DNA of 64,000 bases from Aliivibrio finisterrensis (lineage in GTDB: Bacteria > Pseudomonadota > Gammaproteobacteria > Enterobacterales > Vibrionaceae). Shown piece after piece: positions 8,886 through 17,735 of this stretch (within the stretch, counting starts at the first letter, position 1; every line of letters starts with the position of its first letter). Made by a program: the position numbers and the translations under genes. Below the pieces are notes generated by a model. It did no database searches and was not told where the DNA came from. It saw only the letters and a program-made list of their open reading frames with translations. The stretch covers positions 1-64,000 of the forward strand of contig NZ_WBVP01000016.1 of NCBI RefSeq assembly GCF_008933155.1, given 5' to 3'.

Positions 8886-9572
8886 ATGAATATAATTGAA
8901 TTATCAAATCTGACTTTTTGTTGGCCAAACCACACAGAGCAAACTCTTAATATTCCAAGTTACCAACAACAACAAGGAACGAAGGTATTTATCAAAGGCC
9001 CAAGTGGCAGTGGTAAATCTACTTTACTTAGCCTGCTTACAGGGATCTTGTCCCCTACAGAAGGAACGGTTAGCATTAATGGTACTGATATTAATCAGTT
9101 AACATCAAATCAGCGAGACAGATTTAGAGCGGATAATATTGGCTATATATTTCAGCAATTTAACCTACTTCCTTATCTTTCTGTTGTTGATAATGTAATT
9201 TTGCCATATCAATTTTCATCACAAAAAGACCTATCAAAACAAGAACTGATAAAAGAAGCTGAGCGCCTACTCAATCAACTTCAATTGCCTGTTTCTCATT
9301 TTAACAAACCCATTACTGATTTAAGTATTGGTCAACAGCAGCGAGTTGCAGCGGCAAGAGCGTTTATTGGAAAACCAAAATTGATCATTGCAGATGAGCC
9401 AACTTCAGCATTAGACCACGACAGTCGCTTTGCTTTTATTCAGCTATTAATGGAAGAGTGTGAAAGCAGTGGTGCTGGATTGCTTTTTGTTAGCCATGAT
9501 CCAAGTTTAGAATCTCTTTTTGATCGTTGTATTGATTTAAGAACCTTAAATAATGTGGGAGGCATACAGTGA
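8886..9572 (+). CDS. ABC transporter ATP-binding protein of the zrg cluster
   Basis: A 228-residue ATPase of the LolD/MacB-like class. Walker A GPSGSGKST is at residues 38-46, the Q-loop at about 90, the signature LSIGQQQ at 146-152 and Walker B LIIADEP at 166-172. It follows zrgA by 36 bp and overlaps the permease gene by 4 bases (GTGA). FtsX-type ABC systems often use ATP to extrude or mobilise envelope components, not to import them. The precise role in zinc acquisition is therefore not obvious from sequence, although the cluster is Zur-controlled. It would correspond to a zrg ATPase in V. cholerae. Confidence 0.88.
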   Translation: MNIIELSNLTFCWPNHTEQTLNIPSYQQQQGTKVFIKGPSGSGKSTLLSLLTGILSPTEGTVSINGTDINQLTSNQRDRFRADNIGYIFQQFNLLPYLSVVDNVILPYQFSSQKDLSKQELIKEAERLLNQLQLPVSHFNKPITDLSIGQQQRVAAARAFIGKPKLIIADEPTSALDHDSRFAFIQLLMEECESSGAGLLFVSHDPSLESLFDRCIDLRTLNNVGGIQ

Positions 9573-10828
9573 TTGGTATTGCTCAATTAGCGTGGAAGAG
9601 CTTAAAAAACCGTAAAACCACCGTAATATTAACCGTTCTCACTATCGCTATTTCTGTCATGCTGTTGATGGGCGTTGAGCGCATTCGAACTCAAGCAAAA
9701 AACAGCTTTGCCAATACCATCTCTAACACAGATTTAATTGTTGGTGCACGCTCTGGTCAGGTTAACCTACTGCTTTATTCGGTTTTCCGTATCGGTAATG
9801 CCACCAACAATATTGATTGGAAAAGCTATCAAGAGATCAGCAATCAAAAGTCAGTAAAATGGTCAATTCCAATCTCTCTAGGCGACTCTCATAAAGGCTT
9901 TAGAGTCATGGGGACCAATCAAGATTACTTTCGTTTTTACCAATATGGAAAAAAACAACCACTAACGTTTAAAGAAGGTAAGCCATTCTCACACTTATTT
10001 GATGTTGTTCTCGGTGCCGATGTGGCAAAGAAACTAAACTACCAATTAGGTGATAAATTAGTTATTGCTCATGGAATTAGTGATCAATCCTTTACTCGCC
10101 ATGATAATTTACCTTTTACCGTTACTGGTATTTTAGCTCCAACAGGAACACCAGTAGATAAAACTCTACATGTTTCTTTAGGCGCGATAGAAGCGATACA
10201 TGTTGGCTGGGAGAGCGGAGCTCATTTAGGTAATACCCCTGATGCAAAAACATTAGAGCAACACCAGTTTGAGCCTAAAGAAATTACCGCATTCATGTTA
10301 GGGCTAAACTCAAAGATTCAGACTTTTGCTCTTCAGCGCTATATTAATGATTACAGCAAAGAACCCCTTAGTGCCATTCTTCCTGGTATCGCTTTACATG
10401 AACTATGGGGAATGATGTCGATGGCAGAACAAGCTTTATTAGCTGTCTCTGTTTTCGTGGTCATTGCAGGATTAATGGGAATGCTCACTAGCTTATTAAC
10501 TAGCTTACAAGAAAGGCGACGAGAAATGGCTATCTTAAGATCAATGGGAGCTCAACCTAAACATATTTTTGCCCTACTTGTTAGTGAAGCTGTCGTAATA
10601 ACGACCTTTGGGATCATCGTAGGCCTACTGGGTTTATATCTTTCTTTATCTATATTACAACCCATAATCCAACAGTATTATGGCATCGCCATTGAACTTA
10701 CATTACCAAGTTTATACGAATTAAAGCTATTAGCTCTTGTTCTGTGCTCTGGTTTTATTATTGGCGTCATACCTGCCATTCAAGCATATCGACACTCGTT
10801 GAGTGACGGTATGACAATTAGACTTTAA
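9569..10828 (+). CDS. FtsX/MacB-type ABC transporter permease of the zrg cluster
   Basis: This 419-residue permease has one N-terminal membrane helix (about residues 19-37), a large periplasmic domain, and three C-terminal helices (about 285-310, 333-360 and 383-405). That is the FtsX/LolC/MacB topology. The conserved cytoplasmic loop ERRREMAILRSMGA is at about 315-330. Translation begins at a GTG that overlaps the stop of the ATPase gene, indicating translational coupling. It should form the membrane part of an ABC complex with the preceding ATPase. The substrate is inferred, from the Zur box and ZrgA, to be related to zinc. Confidence 0.88.
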   Translation: MIGIAQLAWKSLKNRKTTVILTVLTIAISVMLLMGVERIRTQAKNSFANTISNTDLIVGARSGQVNLLLYSVFRIGNATNNIDWKSYQEISNQKSVKWSIPISLGDSHKGFRVMGTNQDYFRFYQYGKKQPLTFKEGKPFSHLFDVVLGADVAKKLNYQLGDKLVIAHGISDQSFTRHDNLPFTVTGILAPTGTPVDKTLHVSLGAIEAIHVGWESGAHLGNTPDAKTLEQHQFEPKEITAFMLGLNSKIQTFALQRYINDYSKEPLSAILPGIALHELWGMMSMAEQALLAVSVFVVIAGLMGMLTSLLTSLQERRREMAILRSMGAQPKHIFALLVSEAVVITTFGIIVGLLGLYLSLSILQPIIQQYYGIAIELTLPSLYELKLLALVLCSGFIIGVIPAIQAYRHSLSDGMTIRL

Positions 10829-10836
10829 GGATAAAC

Positions 10837-11322
10837 ATGAAAAAGAAATTCTTACTCTGTTTCTTATTACTTCTGCCCTTTAGTGCAATAAGTAATGAAG
10901 TATTAAAACTCGATTGGATTGACTTAGTTCCTGAACAGGAAAGAAATCAATTTGATGCGGTAGGTATGCCTAAAGTTGATCATAATGGTGCCCAAATGCA
11001 GCAATCTCTTGTTGGCGGAGTTCGACAAGAATTAAATGGTAGCATGGTAAAAATACCAGGGTTTGTTATTCCTTTAGAAGGTGATGACAAAGTAATCACT
11101 GAGTTTTTACTTGTACCTTATTTTGGGGCTTGTATTCACGTACCACCACCACCACCAAATCAAATCATTTATGTAAAATTTGAAAAAGGTGCACCAATAC
11201 AACAATTATGGGATGTCATTTATATAGTAGGGACACTAAAAACAGAAACCATCAATAGTGAATTAGCAGAAACTGGCTATCTTATTGAAGGAGTTAGCCT
11301 AGAAGAATACGATGACGAATAA
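10837..11322 (+). CDS. Periplasmic DUF3299 protein of the zrg cluster
   Basis: This 161-residue protein has a signal peptide (cleavage near residue 19, AIS-NE) and the family's central motif FLLVPYFGACIHVPPPPPNQ. The single cysteine with neighbouring histidine in that motif is a plausible metal ligand. The acidic C-terminus (EEYDDE) is unusual but short. It begins 8 bp after the permease gene and is the last gene of the Zur-controlled cluster. DUF3299 proteins have no known enzymatic activity. A role in envelope zinc handling is inferred from operon membership. Confidence 0.85.
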   Translation: MKKKFLLCFLLLLPFSAISNEVLKLDWIDLVPEQERNQFDAVGMPKVDHNGAQMQQSLVGGVRQELNGSMVKIPGFVIPLEGDDKVITEFLLVPYFGACIHVPPPPPNQIIYVKFEKGAPIQQLWDVIYIVGTLKTETINSELAETGYLIEGVSLEEYDDE

Positions 11323-11629
11323 AATGTAACATATATGTAAACTCGCGTTTATCTTTCCTATTGTTATATATAATGGGAAAGATAGACGAGCGTTGCAGTA
11401 TAACCCGTTGCAATCACTACACTATACAGTACTTTTTTTAAATTTGATCCTTTCATGAAATCCCCCTTATAAAAAACACACTTATTATTTTAACAAAAAA
11501 TTATCATTTAACCACGCTTAGACTCTTTCTTTTTGTTAGTTTTTCTTAATTATTGCTTTGAGATTAAAGTTTTTATTTTCTAATACCGATAATATAAAAA
11601 GAGAACCGTTACTCAGGGCTAGGTTAATC
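11323..11629. other. Intergenic region between the zrg cluster and the TIGR03899 gene
   Basis: This 307-bp gap holds a long imperfect hairpin (about 11342-11390, arms around TTTATCTTTCC and GGGAAAGATAGA) that could serve as the zrg terminator, although no T run follows on the plus strand. It also holds a short minus-strand ORF with a strong ribosome-binding site (11364-11456). The remainder is AT-rich promoter-like DNA. Confidence 0.6.
11364..11456 (-). CDS. Candidate 30-residue membrane microprotein
   Basis: A minus-strand ORF of 30 codons plus stop starts with ATG at 11456. It is preceded by AAGGGGG (11462-11468) with a 5-base gap, one of the best Shine-Dalgarno sequences in the window. 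The peptide begins MKGSNLKKVLYS, has a hydrophobic middle (VVIATGYTATLVYL) and ends SHYI. That is the pattern of a single-pass small membrane protein with a positively charged N-terminus. A possible promoter (TTGTTA, 17 bp, TTTATA) lies just upstream. The 3' end overlaps the arm of the hairpin noted for this gap. Coding status is inferred, and I recognise no family. Confidence 0.5.
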   Translation of the reverse strand: MKGSNLKKVLYSVVIATGYTATLVYLSHYI

Positions 11630-12523
11630 ATGAACTCACCACAAAAAATCATCACAAAAGATGAGCAAATAAAAGAACAGCCAACACACAAAAAAGAGCA
11701 TTACGTTGTAAGCAGTGCTCGACGACTTACTGAGATCGCGGTAAAACAAGGTCTTGCTGCAAAACTGCAAACACCGAAACCAGAAGAAACACTTCTAAAA
11801 CGCGCTTTGTATCGAGAGAAGTTATTACGTGAGCAGCAACAGCAAAACTTAGAACAAATAATTAAATTTGCTTATGATTATTGTAATGATGAGACAGCGG
11901 GAGAGCCCGATCCTGATTGGCTTCATCGTTTTTTTGAAATGGCTAAAGACATTCATGACCCATCCATGCAACGTTTATGGAGCCAGATCTTTAAGCAAGA
12001 AATTATCACTCCCGGCTCAACGTCAATGAAAGCACTTAAAGTGTTAAAAGACATGACTCAACGAGAAGCACAAACATTTCAGCGAGCAGCCTCATTAGCC
12101 TGTAGTTTTGGACAAGACAACAGTAAAAAATTACTTCTCGGCTATAAATGCGCTGGCACTCTCTTCAATCTGTATAAAACAGAAGGCCCACAACTGGTTC
12201 ATTTAGGTAACTATAAGCTTCCTTACTCCAGTTTATTACTGCTGATAGAGTTAGGTTTATTGCTTGGTACTGAATTAGAGTCTGGAGAAATAGAGTTTGA
12301 ACCCGCATTACCGCTGCAATATCAGGGTAAAAACATTGCAATAAAACCAATGCAAAAAGGGGCTAGACTTGTTTATTACCGCTTCAGTCCAACAGGTTCT
12401 GAGCTATGTAAGTTATTAGGGAATAAACCTAATGAAAATTATTACGACAATCTCATTAGCCTGCTAAGTCAAAAGTTCATTGTGGAAACTGACGTAAAGA
12501 AAACCATTTCAACAACCGCTTAA
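11630..12523 (+). CDS. TIGR03899 family protein
   Basis: The product is about 297 residues, without signal peptide or membrane segments, and contains the DUF2806-like region (DPDWLHRFFEMAKDIHDPSMQ and LWSQIFKQEI) characteristic of TIGR03899 proteins of Vibrionaceae and Shewanella. The function is unknown. I start it at the ATG at 11630, with AGGTT just upstream. A longer TTG reading from 11558 adds 24 residues without support. The N-terminal third is charged and Gln-rich (REQQQQNLEQ). It appears to be a single-gene unit ending at a shared terminator with cysC. Confidence 0.8.
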   Translation: MNSPQKIITKDEQIKEQPTHKKEHYVVSSARRLTEIAVKQGLAAKLQTPKPEETLLKRALYREKLLREQQQQNLEQIIKFAYDYCNDETAGEPDPDWLHRFFEMAKDIHDPSMQRLWSQIFKQEIITPGSTSMKALKVLKDMTQREAQTFQRAASLACSFGQDNSKKLLLGYKCAGTLFNLYKTEGPQLVHLGNYKLPYSSLLLLIELGLLLGTELESGEIEFEPALPLQYQGKNIAIKPMQKGARLVYYRFSPTGSELCKLLGNKPNENYYDNLISLLSQKFIVETDVKKTISTTA

Positions 12524-12546
12524 TTGTCTTTCTTCTTTTCATAATA

Positions 12547-12578
12547 AAGCCCTTAAATAATCAAATATGTAAGGGCTT
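12547..12578. terminator. Bidirectional terminator between the TIGR03899 gene and cysC
   Basis: Perfect 9-bp arms AAGCCCTTA and TAAGGGCTT flank a loop of 14 bases. The hairpin lies between two convergent genes. Short A and T runs on either side make it usable in both directions, though the loop is long. Confidence 0.65.
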
Positions 12579-12610
12579 ATGTTTAGGTAATGCGATGAGA
12601 AAAATCACTC

Positions 12611-13228
12611 TTACTGAATAATCGCTCTTGCCTTCAAGCCTATTAAGCATTGCTCAACAAGTGCATCAATTGACTCTTTACCCGCAGGCAAATCGATCTC
12701 AGGATTTAACGGCTGTTGGTATTCAGAATCAATCCCTGTGAAGTGTTTTATTTCCCCTGCTCGTGCTTTTTTATACAAGCCTTTAGGGTCCCTTTTTTCA
12801 CATTCATCCAAGGAAGTATTCACAAAGACTTCTAAAAACTCGCCCTCTGGTAGTAATTCTCGAACCATTTGGCGCTCTGCTCTATGAGGTGAAATAAACG
12901 CACTTAATACAATTAACCCGGCATCAGCCATCAATTTTGAAAGCTCTCCGATACGTCTGATATTTTCTTGCCTATCATGATCCGAAAAGCCTAGATCGTT
13001 ACACAAGCCATGACGAACATTATCTCCATCTAGCAGATAAGTATGATAACCAAGCTCTGCTAATTTGTTTTCTAATGCTCCAGCTATGGTTGATTTCCCT
13101 GCGCCAGATAGCCCAGTAAACCAAAGCACTGCTGGCTGCTGGTTTTTCAATGTAGAGCGAGTGTCTTTAGTTACTGAATGTTGGTGCCAAACAATATTTT
13201 CATCTTTCACAACGTCTTTGACAGTCAT
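12611..13228 (-). CDS. cysC: Adenylylsulfate kinase CysC
   Basis: CysC phosphorylates APS to PAPS, the second step of sulfate activation. The 205-residue protein has the P-loop GLSGAGKS at residues 39-46 and the APS-kinase motifs [16 protein letters not shown] and [24 protein letters not shown] follows. Length is typical. It is the last gene of the cysD-cysN-permease-cysC operon, 14 bp after the permease gene. Confidence 0.96.
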   Translation of the reverse strand: MTVKDVVKDENIVWHQHSVTKDTRSTLKNQQPAVLWFTGLSGAGKSTIAGALENKLAELGYHTYLLDGDNVRHGLCNDLGFSDHDRQENIRRIGELSKLMADAGLIVLSAFISPHRAERQMVRELLPEGEFLEVFVNTSLDECEKRDPKGLYKKARAGEIKHFTGIDSEYQQPLNPEIDLPAGKESIDALVEQCLIGLKARAIIQ

Positions 13229-13242
13229 GTTTCATCCTTGAA

Positions 13243-14970
13243 TTAAAATGGGAAAAAATAAGGGATTAACGTAAGTACCAAAACCGAATAAATAATCGAC
13301 ATGGGTAACCCCACTTTTACGTAATCAAGTAGCGTGTAATTACCCACACTAAATACTAATAAATTGGTTTGATAGCCATAAGGAGATATGAAACTAGCAC
13401 TTGCCCCAAATAATACCGCCATAATAAATGGCATTGGATCAACCCCGTAACCTAGCGCCATGCTATACCCGATAGGGAAAGCCAAAGCCGCTGCTGCGTT
13501 ATTAGTAATTAACTCAGTTAGCACTAAGGTAATTAAATAAACCGCAATCAAGGCACCAATCACTCCCCAACCGTTAAATAACTCCATGAACATATTACCG
13601 AGCTGTACCGACAAACCCGATGACAACATTAATTGAGCAATAGAGAGCGCAGCCCCAACAATAACGACAATGTCGATAGGGAAACGTCGGCGTAGTTCTC
13701 CAATATTAATCACGCCAAGCGCTAACAATGCCAAAAGATAGACCGACAACCCTTTGATAATTGGGAATATATTCAATAACTCAGCAGCAATAACACCAGC
13801 AAAACCCAACAAAACCAGCGCACTTTTATCACCATCCAGTTTTGCTGCCGAATCAAGATCACTAATAATGACAAATTCACGCTTTAACTGCTGTTTACTC
13901 TGTTCGAAATCTTTTCCCGGTACTAAAACTAACGTATCTCCCGCTTGCAGTTCAATCTTACCTAAACCACCTTCAAGGCGTTCGTGTCCACGCCGAATCG
14001 CAACCACCACGGCATCAAAACGATCTCTAAATTTCGAAGATTTAATGCTTTTGCCACGAATGGAGGCCGATTGGCTCACCACCACTTCAATTAAGTTTTG
14101 CCCATTTAAATGGTGCTGCCCAAAGAGCGTTAAGCCATTAATTTCTTGTAATGTAGTCACACTTTCAATGTCACCACAAAACAATAATCTATCACCGGCT
14201 AATAGCACCATCTCAGGATCAACTGATACTATTGTTTTTCCTTCTCTAATCACTTCAGCCAAAAACAATTTTCTTAATGCTCTTAAGTTATTTTCTGCAA
14301 TCGACTTACCAACCAATGGCGAGCCACCTTCGACTCTTGCCTCTAAAAAATAAGGCAACTCATCTTGATGGCCTTCATCGTACTGGGGCAATAAATAACT
14401 TAGTGGTATTAGAATGAATAACCCACCAAGTAGCACAGCGATACCAATGGTTGTTGGTGCAAAGAAACTTAAACTTGGTAAACCTGCATCTTCGACAAAA
14501 CTATTAATAATTAAATTGGTAGAAGTACCAATTAGAGTTAGGGTACCACCTAAAATTGCAGCGTAAGAAAGAGGAATAAGCAGGCGAGAAGGTGCGTGGC
14601 GTTGATTACGCTTTATCGCACCAATTAAAGACACCACCACTGCGGTATTATTAGTAAAAGAAGAAAGAATAGCGGTTGATAAGCCCAATTTGCCTACCAC
14701 ACTCCCTAACCTTCCTTCCGAAATATGACGCCCAACCCAACTGATAAGGCGTGTTTTTTCTAAAGCACAAGAACTCAGGATTAATAACACCAAGGTTAAT
14801 AGTGACGAGTTAGTAAAGTTTTTTGCCAAACTAGGTAAATCAATCATCCCTAGCATAAAAGCAATAAACGCTGCCCCTGCAAAAATCACACTTGGTTTTA
14901 ATTTACTTGCTAATAGACTCACAATAATTAGAGCCAATAAAGCCAGAACGAATCCTTGTTCCCATGCCAT
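13243..14970 (-). CDS. SLC13-family permease with two TrkA-C domains, probable sulfate transporter
   Basis: This 575-residue membrane protein has hydrophobic helices in both halves, and between them two RCK_C (TrkA-C) domains at about residues 205-290 and 295-370. This is the layout of SLC13/DASS-type anion permeases. The helix-breaking motifs SSFTNNTAVVV and ITNNAAAALAFP are the duplicated substrate-binding SNT-type motifs of the family. It lies inside the operon, 21 bp after cysN and 14 bp before cysC. Sulfate is therefore the likely substrate, or another sulfur oxyanion. E. coli cysDNC lacks such an insertion. Function is inferred from family and context. Confidence 0.88.
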   Translation of the reverse strand: MAWEQGFVLALLALIIVSLLASKLKPSVIFAGAAFIAFMLGMIDLPSLAKNFTNSSLLTLVLLILSSCALEKTRLISWVGRHISEGRLGSVVGKLGLSTAILSSFTNNTAVVVSLIGAIKRNQRHAPSRLLIPLSYAAILGGTLTLIGTSTNLIINSFVEDAGLPSLSFFAPTTIGIAVLLGGLFILIPLSYLLPQYDEGHQDELPYFLEARVEGGSPLVGKSIAENNLRALRKLFLAEVIREGKTIVSVDPEMVLLAGDRLLFCGDIESVTTLQEINGLTLFGQHHLNGQNLIEVVVSQSASIRGKSIKSSKFRDRFDAVVVAIRRGHERLEGGLGKIELQAGDTLVLVPGKDFEQSKQQLKREFVIISDLDSAAKLDGDKSALVLLGFAGVIAAELLNIFPIIKGLSVYLLALLALGVINIGELRRRFPIDIVVIVGAALSIAQLMLSSGLSVQLGNMFMELFNGWGVIGALIAVYLITLVLTELITNNAAAALAFPIGYSMALGYGVDPMPFIMAVLFGASASFISPYGYQTNLLVFSVGNYTLLDYVKVGLPMSIIYSVLVLTLIPYFFPF

Positions 14971-14991
14971 AGACGGTTCCTTTTTAAGCCA

Positions 14992-16428
14992 TTAACTTAA
15001 AAGCTTAGAAATATCTTGTGCTCCCCAATGAGGGAAATGTTTACGAACTAACGCATTTAACTCCACCTCAAAAGCACTGACATTATCATTGATAGGCTTC
15101 ACATCGCTTAACTCAGATAGGTTTTGGATCATCCCAGCCCCTACCGTCACGTTAGTTAAACGGTCAATAAAGATAAAACCACCCGTTTCTGCACAATCTT
15201 GGTAACGATCTAAGCTTACCGCTTCTGTTAATGATACGTCACACAAGCCAATACCATTTAATGGCAGCTCTGGTGCATCAAAGGTTTCTAGGCTATTGAT
15301 ATTTACCTGATGATGAATCGCATCAATTTGACCTACCGTTTTCTTACCGGCAATTTTAATATCGTACTGACGACCTGGTTCTAGTCCTTTTTCTGTCATC
15401 CATACAATCTCAGCCTTAAATTGATCTGTCGCTTGTAAGCTAGAGTTTGCCTTCACTAACAAATCACCACGGCTAATATCAATCTCATCTTCTAACGTTA
15501 ATGTCACTGCTTGACCTGCTTGTGCTGATTCTAAATCACCATCAAACGTCACAATGCGCGCCACTTTTGATTTTTTACCCGATGGTAGCGCTACAATTTC
15601 ATTACCAACAGCAATGCCACCCGATGAAACGGTGCCTGCAAAACCACGGAAATCTAGATTTGGACGATTCACATATTGCACTGGAAATCTAAATTCACCA
15701 TTGCCTCTGTCTGAATCGATATCTATGTTCTCAAGCACCTCTAATAGAGGCACACCTTGATACCAAGCCAGCGCTTCACTCTGGTTTACTACGTTATCTC
15801 CTTCTAGAGCAGATAGCGGAAGAATAGAAATATCTAGGTTTGGATTATTTAGCTTTTTGGAAAAAGTTAAATACTCTTCTTTAATCTCTTCAAAGCGAGA
15901 TTCAGAATAATCGACCAAATCCATTTTATTTACCGCTACCACAAAATGACGGATACCTAAAAGGTTCGCGATATAAGAATGACGACGTGTTTGATCAAGC
16001 ACCCCTTTACGTGCATCAATCAAAATAACCGCAACATTACAGGTAGATGCACCGGTTGCCATATTACGAGTGTACTGCTCATGCCCCGGCGTATCGGCAA
16101 TAATAAACTTACGTTTTTGGGTTGAGAAATAACGATACGCAACATCAATGGTGATCCCTTGTTCACGCTCAGCTTGCAGGCCATCAACCAATAATGCCAA
16201 GTCAGGACGTTCACCTGTTGTACCGACGCGTTGGCTATCGGCATGAACCGCATCTAACTGATCTGCATAGATTTGTTTTGAGTCATGGAGTAATCGGCCT
16301 ATGAGGGTACTTTTACCATCATCCACCGAACCACAAGTTAAAAATCGAAGTAATGATTTGTATTGATGTTCTTTTAAATAAGCTTCAATACCAAGCTCTT
16401 CTAATTGTTGCTCTACTGCACTATTCAT
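14992..16428 (-). CDS. cysN: Sulfate adenylyltransferase subunit 1 (GTPase) CysN
   Basis: CysN is the regulatory GTPase of ATP sulfurylase and drives APS synthesis by CysD. The 478-residue protein has the EF-Tu-like G motifs GSVDDGKST (33-41), DTPGHEQY (112-119) and NKMD (167-170), followed by beta-barrel domains 2 and 3. It has no fused APS kinase, consistent with the separate cysC downstream. It starts 28 bp after cysD. Confidence 0.97.
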   Translation of the reverse strand: MNSAVEQQLEELGIEAYLKEHQYKSLLRFLTCGSVDDGKSTLIGRLLHDSKQIYADQLDAVHADSQRVGTTGERPDLALLVDGLQAEREQGITIDVAYRYFSTQKRKFIIADTPGHEQYTRNMATGASTCNVAVILIDARKGVLDQTRRHSYIANLLGIRHFVVAVNKMDLVDYSESRFEEIKEEYLTFSKKLNNPNLDISILPLSALEGDNVVNQSEALAWYQGVPLLEVLENIDIDSDRGNGEFRFPVQYVNRPNLDFRGFAGTVSSGGIAVGNEIVALPSGKKSKVARIVTFDGDLESAQAGQAVTLTLEDEIDISRGDLLVKANSSLQATDQFKAEIVWMTEKGLEPGRQYDIKIAGKKTVGQIDAIHHQVNINSLETFDAPELPLNGIGLCDVSLTEAVSLDRYQDCAETGGFIFIDRLTNVTVGAGMIQNLSELSDVKPINDNVSAFEVELNALVRKHFPHWGAQDISKLLS

Positions 16429-16456
16429 TATTTAATCCTTCCTTAGATGCTTGATA

Positions 16457-17365
16457 TTAAAAGTAACCTTGGCGTTTTTTCAGCTCCATAGAGCCAGATG
16501 AATCATGATCTATCGCACGACCTTGACGCTCACTTGAGGTAGCAACCAGCATTTCTTCAATGATTTCAGATAAGGTGTTTGCTGTTGATTCCACCGCCCC
16601 TGTTAATGGGTAGCAACCTAAGGTTCTAAAGCGAATGTCTTTATGTTGGATTTCTTCACCTTCTTCTAACTCTAAACGCTCATCGTCTACCATGATCAAC
16701 ATGCCATCACGCTCAACCACTGGACGCTTCTCAGATAAATAAAGCGGAACAATTTCAATATTTTCTAAATAGATGTATTGCCAAATATCCAATTCAGTCC
16801 AATTTGATAATGGGAAAACTCGGATGCTTTCCCCTTTATTAACTTGTCCGTTATAGGTATTCCATAACTCTGGACGCTGATTTTTTGGGTCCCACGTATG
16901 ATTTTTATCTCGGAAAGAATACACACGCTCTTTAGCTCGAGATTTTTCTTCATCACGACGTGCACCGCCAAAAGCCGCATCAAAACCATACTTGTTTAGC
17001 GCTTGCTTTAAGCCCTGAGTTTTCATGATATCGGTATGCTTTGATGAACCATGAACAAATGGGTTAATCCCCATTGCTAAGCCTTCTGGGTTCTTATGTA
17101 CCAATAAGTCAAAACCGTATTTTTCTGCCGTTTTTTCTCGAAATTCAATCATTTCTTTGAATTTCCAATCCGTATCAACATGAAGAAGTGGGAATGGGAT
17201 TTTTCCAGGATAAAAGGCTTTGCGTGCAAGGTGCAGCATGACTGAAGAGTCTTTACCAATCGAGTACATCATTACTGGGTTATCAAACTCAGCAGCAACT
17301 TCACGAATAATGTGGATACTTTCAGCTTCTAGCTGTTGTAGGTGAGTTAATCGTTTTGCGTCCAT
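16457..17365 (-). CDS. cysD: Sulfate adenylyltransferase subunit 2 CysD
   Basis: CysD is the catalytic ATP-pyrophosphatase-type subunit of ATP sulfurylase. The 302-residue protein has the PP-loop SIGKDSS at residues 35-41, the [15 protein letters not shown] motif in the middle and the family C-terminus with KKRQGYF. It is the first gene of the sulfate-activation operon and is divergent from cpdB. A 370-bp upstream region with an inverted repeat could hold the CysB-controlled promoter. Confidence 0.97.
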   Translation of the reverse strand: MDAKRLTHLQQLEAESIHIIREVAAEFDNPVMMYSIGKDSSVMLHLARKAFYPGKIPFPLLHVDTDWKFKEMIEFREKTAEKYGFDLLVHKNPEGLAMGINPFVHGSSKHTDIMKTQGLKQALNKYGFDAAFGGARRDEEKSRAKERVYSFRDKNHTWDPKNQRPELWNTYNGQVNKGESIRVFPLSNWTELDIWQYIYLENIEIVPLYLSEKRPVVERDGMLIMVDDERLELEEGEEIQHKDIRFRTLGCYPLTGAVESTANTLSEIIEEMLVATSSERQGRAIDHDSSGSMELKKRQGYF

Positions 17366-17735
17366 GTATTTTTGTCCTTTAGGCTAAATTTGGTAATGAC
17401 ACCATTAATGGAATTAATTGCTCTAACAAGCATCAATTCTCTTTTTACATGGTGGCTATTTTTCATTCCAATAAAGTCACTATAGACGGGTTACTTTATT
17501 ACCTGAAATTCTAAAATTTCATTTTTTATTCGATTTAATGCTAACGAAGTTTTTCTTAAATAAAACGGGACACAAAAAACAACATATAAATTCATGGTTA
17601 AGCTGTGATCTTGTTACCGTAAACCACACGGAAAGAAGATCAAGCGCACACATTAGAAGACAAATTACATTTATAACATAACCAATCTGTTATCTTCATT
17701 GGCGCTTTTATGATTATCACCTTTTGGAGAACACT
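17366..17735. promoter_or_regulatory. Divergent regulatory region of cysD and cpdB
   Basis: This 370-bp gap between divergent genes contains an inverted repeat (17471-17499) and several AT-rich stretches suitable for promoters of both genes. I cannot place a -10/-35 pair with confidence, and see no RNA gene or small ORF with a good ribosome-binding site. Confidence 0.5.
17471..17499. promoter_or_regulatory. Inverted repeat upstream of cysD, candidate operator
   Basis: Arms ATAAAGTCAC and GTTACTTTAT match at 9 of 10 positions around a 9-base spacer, about 106-134 bp upstream of the cysD start. The spacing suits a LysR-type regulator. CysB is the obvious candidate because it controls cys operons in related bacteria, but the match to CysB sites is not clear enough to claim. 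Confidence 0.35.

Noticed and set aside
13754-14353. Long plus-strand ORF (199 codons) opposite the SLC13 permease
   Set aside because: Its translation is rich in Ser/Pro/Asn with no motif, no ribosome-binding site is visible, and the opposite strand encodes a clear permease, so it is a shadow.
17600-17640. CRP-like site upstream of cpdB
   Set aside because: TGTGA is present but the second half-site TCACA is not at the required 6-base spacing.
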